Source: Bacteroidales bacterium
GTDB lineage: Bacteria > Bacteroidota > Bacteroidia > Bacteroidales > UBA932
Assembly: GCA_024401945.1 (NCBI GenBank)
Contig: JAKSKC010000023.1
Location: 1-16,441 of the forward strand
Length of the DNA stretch: 16,441 nucleotides
Direction of reading: 5' to 3'
Program-made: the position numbers and the translations under genes
Notes under the pieces: model-generated
Database searches by the model: none
The model's input: the letters and a program-made list of their open reading frames with translations, nothing else
Told to the model about the DNA's origin: nothing
Shown: positions 14,084 to 16,441 of the stretch, in pieces
Position numbering within the stretch: the stretch's first letter is position 1
How the letters are laid out: every line of letters begins with the position of its first letter

Positions 14084-16186
14084 TCAGTCCCTCTTGCGGT
14101 AACAGATGCCCATCTGCTCGAAGTATGGGAACTCGTGAGCGGTAACCACGCTGTAGAACTTGTCGAATGACTCCATGAACAGAGGGTCGTCCGACTTGTC
14201 GGTGCCTTCCCAGACAGGGGAGGCGTTCCATCCTCTCTCCCAGAGTCCGAGCATCTTAGGGAAGATGTAGTATGTGACGTTGTCGAAATTGCGTATGGTC
14301 TCTGACCAGAGCTGTCCCTGGACTCCGAGGATGTTCTCCTTCGCCTCGAGGACGGTCTTGCCGTCGGATGCCTTGGAAATATCCTTGATGTTGCCGTCAT
14401 CATCCCATCTCACGGATTTGTAAACCGAGAACGGAAGCATCGAGTAGGCCCTGCGCTCGTCCACGATGCCGCCCCAGTCGAGTCCGCGCTCGAGTTTGCT
14501 GCGGTTGTAGGCGAAATCCGAATATGCATTGGTCATATTGCAGAGTACGACCTTGATTCCCTTGTTTGCGAACTGGTATGAGAGCTCGTCCTTGCGTCCT
14601 GCCTCCCAGGTGCTCCAGACATTCGTGCGTCCGAGATTCCTGATGAGCCTTGCCTCCGTGTCAGGATGCAGTCTGGCCGGGATTTCCTGCCATCCGTCAA
14701 TCTTGACCCCACGGGCCTCGGCGATGTCGAGAACTCGGTCGATGAAGTAGGACTTGAGGTCGTTGACATCCGTCCATCCCTTTTCCTCCATAAGAGCCTT
14801 GCAGGCAGGGGAACCGGTCCATGCCCCTCCCGGGACTTCGTCGCCTCCGATATGGATCTCAGGGAGTTCGGCACCTGCCTCGGCATAGTATTCGATGAGG
14901 GTGTCGAACAGTTTCTCCATGAATTTGTAGCTGCCTTCGAGGGCGATGTTCATGGCGTTGTCATTGTAGTGCTGGACTGACATATACTTCGATGTGTCGG
15001 CCGCTTCCGTGAGCCTGTAGCTCTCGTCGCCTGTCTGGTCGCAGTAGTAGTCCATTCCCCGGAGCGCCGCTCTGAAATGGCCCGGAGTGTCGACCTCAGG
15101 GATGACCCTGATGTGGTTGGCTTTTGCGTATTTCAGGATTTCTATATAATCCTCCTTTGTGTAGAATCCGTTTGAAGGACCCTCCGCGTCAGGAAGGAAA
15201 TCCCCGCTGTAGGATGGCTGGAGATGCTCGAGCTCGATGAATCCTCCGTCGCCGGTCCTTGCCGGAAGACTGTGGAATGCCGCGAAAGCGGTGAGCTGAG
15301 GCATTCCGGGCATCTCAAGTCTCCAGGCCTCGTCGTCTGCAAGGTGCAGGTGCAGGACGTTGACCTTGAAGTGTGCCAGAAGGTCTATGAACTTGAGAAC
15401 GTTGTCCTTCGAGGTGAAGTTCCTGGCGACGTCCAGCATCATCCCGCGGTGCTGCAGGTCAGGCCAGTCCTCGATGACCATATTGGGAACCTCTCCCTTG
15501 CCGTTCCTTGCCATATTCACGAGAGTGACTGCCGCATAGAAGGCTCCGTCCCCGTCCGAGGCCTCGATGCTGACCCCGTCCTTGATTGTGAGCCTGTACC
15601 AGCCTGCCTTTGCGGACTCCACGTAAACAGGAGGGAATGCCTCGAGCACGTCGGCGTAGCTCATATTCTCCTTGATTCTGAAACTTCCTTCAGCCGGAGT
15701 GCAGCTCTTGACAGCCGGAATGATGTCCTGAACGGCCACCTCCACCTTGTTGTAGCTGAAATCAGCCACTTCCGCTACCGGCTGGAACTCATAGGTCGCC
15801 TTGAGTTCCACAGGTTTCTTTCCCGGAACGTCGAGGGTGAATTTCTCCGGAGCCCAGCTCTGTCTCGGCATAGGCTGCGCGGTGAAATTGATGGTCACCT
15901 TGTCATCGTAGTCGCCTGTAGGCACTATCTTGTGCAGGCTACCGCTGACGAATAAGAAGTTACCGTTGGAACCTTCCTGTACCTTGGCCACCGTGCGGAA
16001 GGCCGAGCACCAGATTATCCATCCGGCATCTTCAGGAGGATTGTTGACTGTGATGGTGTAGGTCCCGGCACCGGTTTCCGGGTCGAGGGGACCTTCTGTG
16101 AAGACAACGCTCGTGGCCTTCTGGCCGCAGGCTGTCATAAGCATACTGACTACAGTAAAAAGAAGAGGGAAAAGTTTTGTTTTCAT
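14084..16186 (-). CDS. Beta-N-acetylhexosaminidase, GH20, lipoprotein
   Basis: This 700-residue enzyme releases terminal N-acetylglucosamine or N-acetylgalactosamine from glycans. A lipoprotein signal peptide opens it (MKTKLFPLLFTVVSMLMTAC, lipobox LMTAC with Cys20). The next residues GQKA lack the acidic export signal common on surface lipoproteins of this phylum, so a periplasm-facing location is somewhat favoured. Residues about 25-125 form a beta-rich N-terminal region, about 140-235 a GH20b-like domain, and about 240-660 the GH20 barrel. Visible motifs are WPDLQHRGMMLDVARNF (241-257), HLHLADDEAWRLE (279-291), VIPEVDTPGH (361-370) and IHIGGDEVPGG (444-454), with D449-E450 as the catalytic pair. 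The 'assisting' Asp and general acid Glu support substrate-assisted catalysis. The start is ATG 16186; a longer frame to 16243 would bury the signal peptide and run through the -7 box. The divergent neighbour is a sugar transporter. Confidence 0.94.
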   Translation of the reverse strand: MKTKLFPLLFTVVSMLMTACGQKATSVVFTEGPLDPETGAGTYTITVNNPPEDAGWIIWCSAFRTVAKVQEGSNGNFLFVSGSLHKIVPTGDYDDKVTINFTAQPMPRQSWAPEKFTLDVPGKKPVELKATYEFQPVAEVADFSYNKVEVAVQDIIPAVKSCTPAEGSFRIKENMSYADVLEAFPPVYVESAKAGWYRLTIKDGVSIEASDGDGAFYAAVTLVNMARNGKGEVPNMVIEDWPDLQHRGMMLDVARNFTSKDNVLKFIDLLAHFKVNVLHLHLADDEAWRLEMPGMPQLTAFAAFHSLPARTGDGGFIELEHLQPSYSGDFLPDAEGPSNGFYTKEDYIEILKYAKANHIRVIPEVDTPGHFRAALRGMDYYCDQTGDESYRLTEAADTSKYMSVQHYNDNAMNIALEGSYKFMEKLFDTLIEYYAEAGAELPEIHIGGDEVPGGAWTGSPACKALMEEKGWTDVNDLKSYFIDRVLDIAEARGVKIDGWQEIPARLHPDTEARLIRNLGRTNVWSTWEAGRKDELSYQFANKGIKVVLCNMTNAYSDFAYNRSKLERGLDWGGIVDERRAYSMLPFSVYKSVRWDDDGNIKDISKASDGKTVLEAKENILGVQGQLWSETIRNFDNVTYYIFPKMLGLWERGWNASPVWEGTDKSDDPLFMESFDKFYSVVTAHEFPYFEQMGICYRKRD

Positions 16187-16189
16187 ACC

Positions 16190-16220
16190 CAAATATATGA
16201 ATTTTTCGTAACTTAGCAGA
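16190..16220 (-). promoter_or_regulatory. Bacteroidetes-type promoter for the GH20 gene
   Basis: On the minus strand TATATTTG (16197-16190) matches TAnnTTTG, with TCTG (16220-16217) exactly 19 bases upstream as a one-mismatch -33 element. Only three bases separate the box from ATG 16186, so the mRNA is predicted to be leaderless. This also rules against the longer reading frame. Confidence 0.6.
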
Positions 16221-16256
16221 ATAGTTCGATTTTTGATTAACAAATACTCGATAATT

Positions 16257-16441
16257 ATGACACAAACAAACCAGAAGCAGAATTACACGCCCGCTATCAT
16301 CGTGATGTTCGCTCTCTTCTTCATGATAGCGTTCGTTACCAACCTCGCCGGATCGATGGGCGTCATCGTAACCAACCAGTTCGGTGCTTCCAAGGCTCTC
16401 TCCCAGCTCGGTTCCCTCGCAAACTTCATCGCTTACGCCTG
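16257..16441 (+). CDS. Sugar MFS transporter (FucP-like), N-terminal part
   Basis: The gene starts at ATG 16257 and runs off the window, giving 61 residues (MTQTNQKQNYTPAIIVMFAL and onward). The first hydrophobic segment and the phrase FVTNLAGSMGVIVTNQFGASKALSQLGSLANFIAYA match the opening of Bacteroidota sugar:H+ symporters of the FucP/glucose-galactose branch of the major facilitator superfamily, inner-membrane carriers with 12 segments. The substrate is not determined from this end. Divergence from the GH20 gene (70 bases between start codons) suggests a role in taking up N-acetylhexosamines or related sugars released outside the cytoplasm. No exact TAnnTTTG box is seen for this gene in the 70-base gap. 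Confidence 0.85.
   Translation, partial: MTQTNQKQNYTPAIIVMFALFFMIAFVTNLAGSMGVIVTNQFGASKALSQLGSLANFIAYA

Noticed and set aside
16187..16243. N-terminal extension of GH20 to 16243
   Set aside because: It would bury the lipoprotein signal peptide and contains the -7 promoter element.
1..16441. Search for tRNA, rRNA, CRISPR repeats, insertion sequences, prophage or defence genes
   Set aside because: No cloverleaf, spaced direct repeats, transposase motifs, terminal inverted repeats or defence domains were recognised. Genes are packed with gaps of about 70 bases or less.

Overview
The window reads as ordinary chromosome of a member of the Bacteroidota, most likely a gut-type Bacteroidales with a fairly GC-rich genome. 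The reasons are as follows. Several genes are preceded by the Bacteroidetes -7 element TAnnTTTG, sometimes with a TTTG-like element exactly 19 bases upstream. Shine-Dalgarno sequences are almost absent. The families are typical of this phylum: a FucP-like sugar MFS transporter, a RecO ending in the TESNINIRSL-type tail, a uridine kinase-like nucleoside kinase, and tandem deoxynucleoside kinases. Genus cannot be fixed from the sequence alone.

Layout. Positions 1-322 (+) hold the C-terminal end of an isoprenyl diphosphate synthase. A two-gene minus-strand unit follows: recO (2823-2179), overlapping by ATGA a gene that fuses an RdgB/HAM1 nucleotide pyrophosphatase to a U32 (TrhP-like) protein (2182-326). 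Divergent from recO is an exported S41 C-terminal processing protease (2862-4484), which runs into a DMT-family permease on the minus strand (5325-4471). Divergent from the permease is uvrA (5391-8114), which overlaps by ATGA a TGS-less nucleoside kinase (8111-9115). That kinase converges on a metallo-beta-lactamase-fold hydrolase (9802-9104). A divergent promoter region then starts a plus-strand run of two paralogous deoxynucleoside kinases (9871-10485, 10519-11142), a long-chain acyl-CoA synthetase (11147-13060) and a diacylglycerol-kinase-fold protein with altered motifs (13114-14019). A strong bidirectional hairpin terminator separates this run from a convergent GH20 beta-hexosaminidase lipoprotein (16186-14084). 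Divergent from GH20 is the beginning of a sugar MFS transporter (16257 to the window end).

How the genes fit together. Three themes recur: genome maintenance and nucleotide-pool hygiene (RecO, RdgB, UvrA), nucleoside salvage (nucleoside kinase plus two dNKs), and lipid/envelope or glycan functions (isoprenyl synthase, acyl-CoA synthetase, DAGK-like protein, GH20 plus sugar transporter). No rRNA, tRNA, CRISPR array, insertion sequence, prophage or recognisable defence system was seen, and no gene-free stretch is longer than about 70 bases. I found no convincing new biological system. The points most worth a second look are the RdgB-U32 fusion, the DAGK-fold protein that has lost canonical nucleotide-site residues, an inverted repeat in front of uvrA, a perfect Shine-Dalgarno at the uvrA/kinase junction, and apparently leaderless promoters on two exported-protein genes.
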